Of a DNA stretch of 64,000 bases, positions 43,969-51,462 are shown piece by piece (the first letter of the stretch is position 1; each line of letters opens with the position of its first letter). The notes below the pieces were generated by a model. The model had not been told where the DNA came from, ran no database searches, and worked only from the letters and a program-made list of their open reading frames with translations. Source of the stretch: an uncultured Lachnospiraceae bacterium (GTDB lineage Bacteria; Bacillota; Clostridia; Lachnospirales; Lachnospiraceae). The DNA is taken from positions 514-64,513 of the forward strand of contig ONAZ01000003.1 of the NCBI GenBank assembly GCA_900315945.1, in the 5' to 3' direction. A program made the translations under genes and the position numbers.

Positions 43969-45171
43969 GTGAAAGATTTAAAGTACATGATCGAGTTCGA
44001 AAATCTATTGCAGGATGCGGACAATGATCTTGTAAAGCAGGCTCAGAAAGACGGGCAGAAAGCCATTGGTTACACTTGTTATCACATGCCGGAGGTACTT
44101 CTTAATGTTGATAATTGCTTTTCGGTCCGACTTCGTGCACCTCGTAGTACATCCATAGATATATCTACTTATTATATGAGTAATTATACCTGTGAATTTG
44201 CGAGGTCACTACTTGAGAGAGGTATTGAAGGGGGTTATCAATTCCTTGATGGTATTGCTGGAGTTGACGCTTGCTCTGCAATGAACAGATGTTATGAGCA
44301 TATGGAGATTCTTGAGATTAATAACAAGAAAGATTTCTTCGTTACTCATTGTGACATCCCGTATAAGATTGAGGACTACACAGTTGAAGCAATGACGACC
44401 CAGATGCGTCATCGTCTTCTTGATGTCTTGAAAGAGAAGCACAACACTGATACATCAGATGAAGCTCTTCTTAAAGCTGTTGAAGAGCATAATAAGATGT
44501 GTAAAGTTATGACTAAGATTGGTGATATGAGAAAGAAAGTTAATCCACCAATCACAGGATATGAATATCATGTTCTATGTCTTGTGTCATATTGTTGTCC
44601 TACATCTCTTATTCTTCCAAAGCTTGAAGAAACTTTAGAAGAAATTAAGAAGCGTAAAGTGGATAGCAAGCCTTGGTATCGTGCAAGAGTTGCTCTTGTT
44701 GGTTCAGAGGTTGATGATCTTGATCTTACAAGACTTATAGAAGAGGCTGGTGCCATGGTAGTATTTGATCGTTATTGTTACGGTTCAAAGCCTGGTAGAG
44801 AAGAGATTAAGATTGATAAGAAGAAAGATATCTTAACTCAGATTGTTGAACATTACATGAGAACATCTGAATGTGCAAGATATATGAGTGAAGAGAAGAT
44901 TGCACAGAGAAGAGAGACTGTTGACAAGTATGCTACAGAGTATAAGGCTGATGGAATCATTTATGAACAAATGAAATTCTGTGATTTCTGGGCGTTTGAG
45001 AGACCACTTGCTTCTCATATCTTACAAGAGGAGTATAATTGGCCAGTGCTCTCTATTGACAGACCTTATAATGTAAGGAGCTCTGGACAACTTCGAACAA
45101 GATTCCAGGCATTTGTTGAAGCATTAGAGATTAAGAAAATTCAAAAAGGGAAAGGGGGTAGTGTAGCGTGA
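43969..45171 (+). CDS. 2-hydroxyacyl-CoA dehydratase-family protein, smaller subunit, module 2
   Basis: 400 residues from a GTG at 43969, well placed after GAGGGGGGAAG. Similar end to end to the module 1 small subunit: 'GYTCYHMPEVLL', 'SNYTCEFARS', then 'DACSAMNRCYEH' where module 1 has 'TETCTVTCR'. The second Cys of the 'TCMYGRC' pair is not kept here (TCEFARS). C-terminal 'VALVGSEVDDLDLTRL' and 'DGIIYEQMKFCDFWAFE' follow the same plan. Overlaps the module 2 large-subunit gene by 4 bases, indicating a stoichiometric complex. Confidence 0.85.
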   Translation: MKDLKYMIEFENLLQDADNDLVKQAQKDGQKAIGYTCYHMPEVLLNVDNCFSVRLRAPRSTSIDISTYYMSNYTCEFARSLLERGIEGGYQFLDGIAGVDACSAMNRCYEHMEILEINNKKDFFVTHCDIPYKIEDYTVEAMTTQMRHRLLDVLKEKHNTDTSDEALLKAVEEHNKMCKVMTKIGDMRKKVNPPITGYEYHVLCLVSYCCPTSLILPKLEETLEEIKKRKVDSKPWYRARVALVGSEVDDLDLTRLIEEAGAMVVFDRYCYGSKPGREEIKIDKKKDILTQIVEHYMRTSECARYMSEEKIAQRRETVDKYATEYKADGIIYEQMKFCDFWAFERPLASHILQEEYNWPVLSIDRPYNVRSSGQLRTRFQAFVEALEIKKIQKGKGGSVA

Positions 45172-46946
45172 GTGGATATCCTGATTCCAAATTTTTCCGC
45201 ATGAAGGATCATATGAATTTCAAACTTCAAGCAGAAAATATTAAAGAAGTTTCCGGTATTATCGGAGATATGATTAAAGAGACAGATTGGAAAGAAGTAG
45301 GAAAGCATATTAAGTCTGATTTCAATGCAACAAAGAAAAGACTTAAGAAAGAAGCTAATATTGCTAAGAATATGAGCATTGATGAGTGGAAGGATTTTCT
45401 TATTAATGGAGAGAAGCAACTAGGTAAGCTTTATCAAAGTGGGAAAATGGCTACTGCTAGACGTGAATTTAGAGGCATTAAAGATACAGCAGCTGATTTC
45501 TATGAATGGATGAAGATGTGGGGAATGCTTCTTACAACATTTAGTAAAGATCTTGTTCCTGCACTTAATGGAGCACTTCATTATCGCTGGATGATTTCAT
45601 ATTTCTGCTGTCATAGTTTTATGGATAAGAATACATTAGGACTTCGTGGTAGAGCACTTAAGATGCATCATGAACTTATCTATGCAATCTTTCGTTATGT
45701 AGCTGAGAACCTTGTATTCCTTATGAAGGCTGATAGAAAAGGTGGAAATTGTGAAGAGCTTTCTAAGAAGGTAGTTCTTCTTGATGAAATGACTATGGCA
45801 CAAATTATGGCAGGATTCCCAGATCTTGTTGGAATTCCTTATCAGCTTATGCCAGTATTCTTGCTTTCTGAGATTGATCAGTTGGCATGTATGCCATATA
45901 TTGATGCAGTTGAATCTTACGGACTTCCATCTGACACTTGTCCTGTTCCAACTTCAGAATGTGGTGCTTGTGTTATTGATGCACTTCCACACATGGGAGC
46001 TTGCTTTATATCAAGTTCTATGCCTTGTGATGGTTCAGTTATGGCATCAAGTTATACATCAAGAAGGTTTAAGGACCTTCCTACATATCATCTTACATTC
46101 CCTGTTCGTTATGAAGACGAATCAATAATGAATTCGGCGGTGCAGGATATTAAAGGTTGTATCAAATTTATTGAAGAACAGACTGGTGCAAAATGGAGCT
46201 GGGATGCTTACTTTTCAGCAATGAAGAGATTTAACAAAGAGACTCAATATGAGTTGCAGAAATGGGAAGTTAACCAGACACCATATCCTCAACTTATTGG
46301 TCCTTGTTATGAGCTATTTAGAAAATGGAATTATGAGATGGACGGTGGTATTGATCCACGAATCATGAAGACCTTCGAGAAGGTTGATGAGCTTATGATG
46401 GAAGCTTATGAGAATCGTGAAGAACCATGGAGAGGCAAGATGAGACATCGTGCTATTGTATGGTCTGTTCCTGCTCATTATTATGCTAATTTCTCTAATT
46501 GGCTTGCTAATTGCTGGGGCATCAATGTACTAGTTGAGATGGAAAGTCTTAATTATACAAGACCTCTTGAGACAGAAGATAAAGAAGAAGCTCTCAAAGA
46601 TATGGCTAGACTATATGAACGTATGGTTATGAGACGTCATACTAATGGTGGTTATGATCACGTTCTTACAGAATTATGGAGACAAGTTGAGATCTGGAAA
46701 CCTGATATTGTAATTATGTATCAACATGTATCTTGTAAGAATATGGCAACACTTAATGGACTTTTTGAAGACCAGGCTAGAGAGCATGGTGTGCGTCTAA
46801 TCTGGATTGAACATGACCTTATGGATCCACGTACAGTATCTAGAAAAGATATGCGTTCAAAGGTTAATGAATACATGAGAACAGTTATGCGTGAAGAACC
46901 TATTGATCCTTCATTAGTTGATTTTGAAGATGATGCAAGCTGGTAA
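45168..46946 (+). CDS. 2-hydroxyacyl-CoA dehydratase-family protein, large subunit, module 2
   Basis: 592 residues from a GTG at 45168 that overlaps the preceding stop. Same extended architecture as the module 1 large subunit: about 120 basic N-terminal residues, then the dehydratase core with 'DTCPVPTSECGACVIDALP' (Cys about 260-271), 'MPCDGSVMASS' (about 286), 'VSCKNMA', and C-terminus 'IDPSLVDFEDDASW'. Cys positions are not identical between the two large subunits (CPMC versus CPVP...CGAC), which suggests different cluster ligation or substrate. Followed by the shared activator. Confidence 0.82.
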   Translation: MSGYPDSKFFRMKDHMNFKLQAENIKEVSGIIGDMIKETDWKEVGKHIKSDFNATKKRLKKEANIAKNMSIDEWKDFLINGEKQLGKLYQSGKMATARREFRGIKDTAADFYEWMKMWGMLLTTFSKDLVPALNGALHYRWMISYFCCHSFMDKNTLGLRGRALKMHHELIYAIFRYVAENLVFLMKADRKGGNCEELSKKVVLLDEMTMAQIMAGFPDLVGIPYQLMPVFLLSEIDQLACMPYIDAVESYGLPSDTCPVPTSECGACVIDALPHMGACFISSSMPCDGSVMASSYTSRRFKDLPTYHLTFPVRYEDESIMNSAVQDIKGCIKFIEEQTGAKWSWDAYFSAMKRFNKETQYELQKWEVNQTPYPQLIGPCYELFRKWNYEMDGGIDPRIMKTFEKVDELMMEAYENREEPWRGKMRHRAIVWSVPAHYYANFSNWLANCWGINVLVEMESLNYTRPLETEDKEEALKDMARLYERMVMRRHTNGGYDHVLTELWRQVEIWKPDIVIMYQHVSCKNMATLNGLFEDQAREHGVRLIWIEHDLMDPRTVSRKDMRSKVNEYMRTVMREEPIDPSLVDFEDDASW

Positions 46947-47014
46947 ATTGTGTGTTGTTTAAGGTGATTAGTTTATAATTAATACAGATAATAATTATGT
47001 ATAGGAGGGTTAAA

Positions 47015-47812
47015 ATGAAATATTTTGGAGGATGTGATGTAGGAAGTACCTACACAAAGGCTGTTATTATTGATGAAAATGGAAAGATTGTTGCTGATAC
47101 TACTATTAAATCTAAGATTAATGCAGAAGAATCAGCTAAAGCGGCTATGGAAGAAGTTATAGGAAAGGTTGATGATTTAAAGACTTCTAAAGACCTTACT
47201 TATCTTATTGGTACAGGTTATGGTCGTAATAAAGTTCCATTTGCAGATGAGAATATTTCGGAGATTTCATGTCATGCTATGGGCGTACATGTAACAGATC
47301 CTAATGCTAAAGCGATTATTGATATTGGTGGTCAAGATATTAAAGGTATAGCAATTGATGATGATGGAACAGTTAAGAACTTTGCTATGAATGATAAATG
47401 TTCTGCAGGTACAGGACGTTTCTTCGAAGCAATGGCAAGATCTTTTGAAATGTCACTTTCTGACTTTTCTAAGTTATCTCTTTCTGCCAAAAATGTTGTA
47501 CCTATATCTGCTCAGTGTACTGTATTTGCTGAATCAGAGGTTATAACCCTTGTTGGTGAAGGAAAAGCTATGGATGAGATAGCTGCTGGTATTGAGATGT
47601 CAGTTGCTAAGAGATGTTTCGTTATGGCTAAGAAATCTGGTGCAACAGATTCTGTTACTTTAACAGGAGGTTGTGCAAAAAATGATGGGCTTAAGAAAGC
47701 TATAGAGCAGGTTCTCAAATTAAAGGTTGTTAATCTTAAAACTGATCCACAACTTATGGGTGCTCTTGGTGCAGCTGAATATGCGCGTCAGAAAGGATCG
47801 GTGAAACATTAA
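47015..47812 (+). CDS. BadF/BadG/HgdC-type ATP-dependent activator (component A)
   Basis: 265 residues from ATG 47015, behind TAGGAGGG; the upstream in-frame ATG has no such site. ASKHA-fold ATPase: 'GCDVGSTYTKAVIIDENG' (phosphate 1), 'IIDIGGQDIKGIAIDDDG' (about 107), 'SVTLTGGCAKNDGLKKAIE' (about 218). Cys of 'NDKCSAGTGRFFEAMA' and 'SAQCTVFAESEV' are the two that hold the bridging [4Fe-4S] cluster across the homodimer. Pumps low-potential electrons, with ATP hydrolysis, into the dehydratase-family clusters. It is the only activator here, so it probably serves both modules. Confidence 0.92.
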   Translation: MKYFGGCDVGSTYTKAVIIDENGKIVADTTIKSKINAEESAKAAMEEVIGKVDDLKTSKDLTYLIGTGYGRNKVPFADENISEISCHAMGVHVTDPNAKAIIDIGGQDIKGIAIDDDGTVKNFAMNDKCSAGTGRFFEAMARSFEMSLSDFSKLSLSAKNVVPISAQCTVFAESEVITLVGEGKAMDEIAAGIEMSVAKRCFVMAKKSGATDSVTLTGGCAKNDGLKKAIEQVLKLKVVNLKTDPQLMGALGAAEYARQKGSVKH

Positions 47813-47967
47813 TGAAGGTAATTAAGAAATTAGTAACCTTTCTTTTTATAGCAATCGGAGCACTTTTTATTGTATATTTTTGGAACATGGATCAGAAGCT
47901 TATGGAATGGGCTTATCGTCGTGTGAATGAAATATTTGATAGGAAAAAAGCCGATATTAATTTCTAA
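47812..47967 (+). CDS. Small single-membrane-span protein, module 2
   Basis: 51 residues. The ATG overlaps the activator stop (TAATG), so translation is coupled; a separate ribosome binding site is weak (AAAGGA further upstream). Sequence begins MKVIKKL, has a hydrophobic segment at 6-23 with 'FLFIAIGALFIVYFW', then 'NMDQKLMEWAYRR' and a basic end with 'DRKKADINF'. Resembles the 75-residue protein at 42909. No known domain. Likely co-produced with the activator. Confidence 0.7.
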   Translation: MKVIKKLVTFLFIAIGALFIVYFWNMDQKLMEWAYRRVNEIFDRKKADINF

Positions 47968-47998
47968 CTATAAATAATAAAAGAAAGAATAAGAATAT

Positions 47999-48712
47999 AT
48001 GAAATTATACGATAGTATTATTAAAACTGTTCTTGAAGAAACAAAAAAAGCAGGTGTTATTGAAATTACGGATGATGCAAAATCAGCATGGCCAGTAACA
48101 AAAAGTAGTGAACTGGTTATGCAAAGAGATAGTGCATTTGAACTTGGAGGAGGCACTAATCCTTCTGTTAATTTTACACTTGTTTCTACTGAGAATTTTG
48201 TAGAAGAAGATGGAATCTTCCTTGTGGGAGATGATATCAAGAATATTGATTCTGATTGTGCCTTTGCTAGAATTGTAATCTTAGAAACAGATGAGATTGG
48301 CGAAGCAGAAGATGCTTATGATGCAATTAGAAATATGGAGTTTGCTCGTTACCATGTATTCCCTAAGGGATACATGGTGCGGGTGTCTTCCCTTAGTAAT
48401 CAGGAACAGGTTCGAATAAGTAAAGAAGCAAAACAAAGTGGTATCAACTTCTCTAGTATTGGTAAGGCTTATATTGAGAAGTATAAGGCGATAAAACACG
48501 TTAAGAATGCAAGAATTATATTTATTACTAATAAAGAACTTGTTGAAAGCCTTAGTCCCTATGCCAAAACTGCAGATGACATTACTAAATCACTTACTCA
48601 TATTCTAGATGGACTTGCAACAGATTGTGGTCATTGTGATTTTAAGAAAGTATGTGATGAAGTTGAAGGTATGAAAGAAATGCATCTTGGCATGGCTAAT
48701 AAAAAGAAATAA
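47999..48712 (+). CDS. Stand-alone protein resembling the central domain of acetyl-CoA synthase
   Basis: 237 residues, cytoplasmic. 'SAFELGGGTNPSVNFTLVST' (about 43) followed by 'DGIFLVGDDIKNID' parallels the AcsB/CdhC middle-domain stretch 'MYVEMGG...FELV...DGKIEVIGPDID'. Later 'VRISKEAKQSGINFSSIGKA' with 'ARIIFITNKELV' parallels 'WLRVSKDAVAKGFRFKNYG...VTIFTDEA'. The N-terminal CODH-contact domain and the Ni-containing A-cluster domain are absent. A C-terminal 'DCGHCDFKKVCDEV' supplies a C-x2-C-x5-C metal-site candidate. The comparison is from memory of the AcsB sequence. Located between the dehydratase activator and CooT-like genes. Confidence 0.65.
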   Translation: MKLYDSIIKTVLEETKKAGVIEITDDAKSAWPVTKSSELVMQRDSAFELGGGTNPSVNFTLVSTENFVEEDGIFLVGDDIKNIDSDCAFARIVILETDEIGEAEDAYDAIRNMEFARYHVFPKGYMVRVSSLSNQEQVRISKEAKQSGINFSSIGKAYIEKYKAIKHVKNARIIFITNKELVESLSPYAKTADDITKSLTHILDGLATDCGHCDFKKVCDEVEGMKEMHLGMANKKK

Positions 48713-48735
48713 TATGTTAGGAGATCTTAGTAATA

Positions 48736-48945
48736 ATGGAAGATGATAAAATTATAATTTTAATGGATCATACAATACATCATAATGAACATCACGCAGA
48801 GGATTTTATAAACCTTGCTAATGATTTAGAGAAGGCAGGAGAGACTGATGCTTCAAATCTTGCAAAAGATGCAGCTAAAGATGTTGAGAATGCAGTTGAA
48901 AAACTTAAAGAAGCTAGAGAAATATATAAGAAGAATAAGAAGTAG
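48736..48945 (+). CDS. Small His-rich helical protein
   Basis: 69 residues. N-terminal 'LMDHTIHHNEHHAEDFINLA' concentrates six His in 13 residues, followed by two amphipathic Ala/Lys/Glu-rich helices. GGAG upstream. The His cluster suggests divalent-metal binding. Its place directly before a CooT-type nickel protein supports a role in nickel handling. Similar small proteins sit beside CooT-type genes in other anaerobes as far as I recall; I am not certain of the family name. Confidence 0.7.
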   Translation: MEDDKIIILMDHTIHHNEHHAEDFINLANDLEKAGETDASNLAKDAAKDVENAVEKLKEAREIYKKNKK

Positions 48946-48956
48946 GAGAATATACT

Positions 48957-49139
48957 ATGTGCCTTGCTAATGCTTATGCAGAAAAGAATAAAACGCTTCT
49001 AATGGAGAACACGAAAACCATTGATGTATCAGGAGATACTGTGATACTTACAGATCTTTTTGGGGGTGAAAAAAAGATTAAAGGAGAAATATCACATATT
49101 GACCTAGAAGATAACATCATAATAATTAAAATGTTATAA
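48957..49139 (+). CDS. CooT-family nickel-binding protein
   Basis: 60 residues. Begins Met-Cys-Leu-Ala: the conserved Cys2 is the nickel ligand in CooT. 'LMENTKTIDVSGDTVILTDL' and 'FGGEKKIKGEI' match the compact beta-barrel fold of the family. CooT acts with CooC/CooJ in nickel insertion into CO dehydrogenase. AGGAG lies 8 bases before the ATG. No CODH structural gene is present in the window, so it presumably serves the ACS-like protein or another Ni enzyme. Confidence 0.85.
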   Translation: MCLANAYAEKNKTLLMENTKTIDVSGDTVILTDLFGGEKKIKGEISHIDLEDNIIIIKML

Positions 49140-49161
49140 GTTATAATAAAGGGGGGATTAT

Positions 49162-51225
49162 ATGCCAATGAACAAAGATTATGAGCCATTATTTACTGAA
49201 TGGAAAATAAGAGATCTCACAATCAAGAACAGAATTGTGCTTGCACCTATGGGTGGTACTTGTCTATTTGGTTGGATGGAGCCTAACCATTTTGATAAGG
49301 AAGCTGCTATACTTCTTAAGAAGATAGCAGATAATGATTGTGGTCTTATTATTCCTGGTATTGCGCCAGTTCGTGATGTGTTAGGTAGACAGTGGTTGTA
49401 CAAGAACAAGAGGAAGTTTGCTCAACTTGCTGAGTTTATGGATGAAGTTCATAAGACTGGAGCTAAGCTATTCGTACAGCTTACTGCTGGATTTGGACGT
49501 TCTATGGCGCTTTCAGATTCATTAGCACTACTTGCTAAGAATAAAGTGCTTAATACTCTTGCTAAACCTGTTATTGATGCTGAGTATCTAACTGCTGCAC
49601 CATCAGTACTTCCTAATAGATGGGCTGATGATGTAACAACAAGAGCTATTACTAAAAAAGAAATTGATGATATTATCTATGCTTTTGCTGAGACAGCAAG
49701 ACTTTGTAAAGCTGCTGGAGTTGATGGAGTAGAAGTTCATGCTGTTCATGAAGGATATCTATTAGATCAATTTACATTAAAATATACTAATCAAAGAACA
49801 GATGAGTATGGTGGATCATTTGAGAATAGATATCGTTTCCCAGTAGAAATTGTACAGGCTATTAAAGCTTCCTGTGGAGAAGATTATCCTGTATCTCTAC
49901 GTTATTCAGTTCTTTCTAAGACGAAAGCATTTAGAGAAGGTGCTATGCCTGGGGAAGATTATATTGAGATTGGTCGTGATATGGAAGAGTCTGAAAAGGC
50001 TGCTAAATATCTACAGGATGCTGGATATGATATGCTTAACTGCGATAATGGAACATACGATGCATGGTATTGGGCTCATCCACCACAATATATGCCTCTT
50101 AATTGTAATCTTGATGATGTATCTCATATTAAGAAATTTGTTGATATACCTGTTACATGTGCTGGACGTATGCAACCAGATGCTGGTGCCAAAGCTGTAA
50201 AGAATGGCGATATTGATGCTATGGTAGTTGGTCGTCAATTCCTAGCTGATCCTACTTGGGTTAAGAAGCTTGAGCAGGGTAGAGAAGAAGATATTAGACC
50301 ATGTATTTGCTGTCATGCTGCATGCTTTAATTTGTCTAAGCATGAAGGTACAGGAAATGACCAGGATTTCAATGATACAATTCATATGTGCCGTTGTGCA
50401 GTAAATCCTGTATCGATGAATTCTAAGCATTATAGACTTAAGAAGACTAACAATCCTAAGAAGGTAGCTATTATTGGCGGTGGTATCGGTGGTATGGAAG
50501 CTGCTAGAATACTTTCTATAAGAGGTCATATACCAACAATTTACGAGAAATCAGACAAACTAGGTGGTATATTTATTGCAGCTGCAGCTCCTTCATTTAA
50601 AGAGAATGATAAGGAACTGATTGAGTGGTACAAGCGTCAGGTTAAGAAGAGAGGTATTGAAGTTAAGCTTAATACCGAAGTAAAGAGTCTCTCTGATATT
50701 GATGCAGATGAATATGTTATTGCAACTGGTGCTGAAGCTAATCATATTCCTGTTCCAGGCGCTGATGAGTACGCTATGGATGCATGTGATTACTTATTAG
50801 AGAAGAAGAAGGTTGGCAAAAATGTTGTTATTATAGGTGGTGGACTTACAGGTTGTGAGATGGCACTTGATTTATATAATAAGGGTAAAAAGCCTGTTAT
50901 TATTGAGATGAAGAACGATCTTATGGCTGTACCGAACCTTTGTCTTGCTAATTCAAGTTATTTACGTGATTTCTTCAAAACTAATAAGGTTCCTGTATTT
51001 CTTGAAAGTGGTGTCAAAGAAATTGGCAAAGATTACGTCTTAGTTGAAGAGAAGAATAAGAAGCAGACAAAACTTCCTGCTGATTCTGTAATTATGTCAG
51101 TTGGATATCATAGTATGCCTCTTGAGAATGCATCTAAAAATGTTCATTTAATAGGTGATGCTAAGAAGGTTGGAAACCTTAGAAGTGTTATCTGGGGTGC
51201 ATGGGATGTTGCAATGAAAATATAA
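49162..51225 (+). CDS. FAD/FMN-dependent NADH:flavin oxidoreductase, 2-enoate reductase type
   Basis: 687 residues. N-terminal Old Yellow Enzyme TIM barrel (about 1-370: 'NRIVLAPMGG', 'GVDGVEVHAVHEGYLLDQF', 'NQRTDEYGGSFENRYRFP'). Then a four-Cys cluster motif 'RPCICCHAACFNLS' ... 'HMCRCAVNP' (about 374-415), and a C-terminal FAD/NAD(P) domain ('KVAIIGGGIGGMEAARIL', 'VVIIGGGLTGCEMALDL'). Same plan as 2-enoate reductase, FldZ and bile-acid BaiCD/BaiH enzymes. With the dehydratases it could reduce an enoyl product, but the substrate is unknown. Last gene before the strong terminator; AAAGGGGGG precedes the ATG. Confidence 0.9.
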   Translation: MPMNKDYEPLFTEWKIRDLTIKNRIVLAPMGGTCLFGWMEPNHFDKEAAILLKKIADNDCGLIIPGIAPVRDVLGRQWLYKNKRKFAQLAEFMDEVHKTGAKLFVQLTAGFGRSMALSDSLALLAKNKVLNTLAKPVIDAEYLTAAPSVLPNRWADDVTTRAITKKEIDDIIYAFAETARLCKAAGVDGVEVHAVHEGYLLDQFTLKYTNQRTDEYGGSFENRYRFPVEIVQAIKASCGEDYPVSLRYSVLSKTKAFREGAMPGEDYIEIGRDMEESEKAAKYLQDAGYDMLNCDNGTYDAWYWAHPPQYMPLNCNLDDVSHIKKFVDIPVTCAGRMQPDAGAKAVKNGDIDAMVVGRQFLADPTWVKKLEQGREEDIRPCICCHAACFNLSKHEGTGNDQDFNDTIHMCRCAVNPVSMNSKHYRLKKTNNPKKVAIIGGGIGGMEAARILSIRGHIPTIYEKSDKLGGIFIAAAAPSFKENDKELIEWYKRQVKKRGIEVKLNTEVKSLSDIDADEYVIATGAEANHIPVPGADEYAMDACDYLLEKKKVGKNVVIIGGGLTGCEMALDLYNKGKKPVIIEMKNDLMAVPNLCLANSSYLRDFFKTNKVPVFLESGVKEIGKDYVLVEEKNKKQTKLPADSVIMSVGYHSMPLENASKNVHLIGDAKKVGNLRSVIWGAWDVAMKI

Positions 51226-51257
51226 TAAAGAATTTGTTCTTTAGGCGATAAGTATTT

Positions 51258-51284
51258 ATCCCCGCCACTTGTGGCGGGGATTTT
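51258..51284 (+). terminator. Strong terminator at the end of the dehydratase cluster
   Basis: Eleven-bp GC-rich stem ATCCCCGCCAC (51258-51268) / GTGGCGGGGAT (51271-51281) with a TTTTC tail. Sets the 3' border of the 39.9-51.2 kb cluster. Confidence 0.9.
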
Positions 51285-51462
51285 CTTATATTTTTAGCAA
51301 AATATTACTTAGAAAGATATATATAGTCATAACATACGAAATTCTACTTAATTATCAACCACAATTTATAGCATATTTTTAGTAAAATCTGTGACACAGA
51401 CAACAAAATATGGTATTATATAGTAGTTGTATAATGGCTATAAAGGAGATGAAATTAAAGCT

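Noticed and set aside
44209-45018. Minus-strand open frames inside the dehydratase genes
   Set aside because: No start signals, low-complexity hydrophobic translations, fully inside strong coding sequence on the other strand.
39938-51225. Assigning the cluster to phenyllactate dehydratase (fldABC) because of the upstream ior/paaK genes
   Set aside because: The large subunits are about 580-590 residues with an N-terminal extension, there is no fldA-type CoA transferase, and the ior genes are 30 kb away; the substrate remains open.
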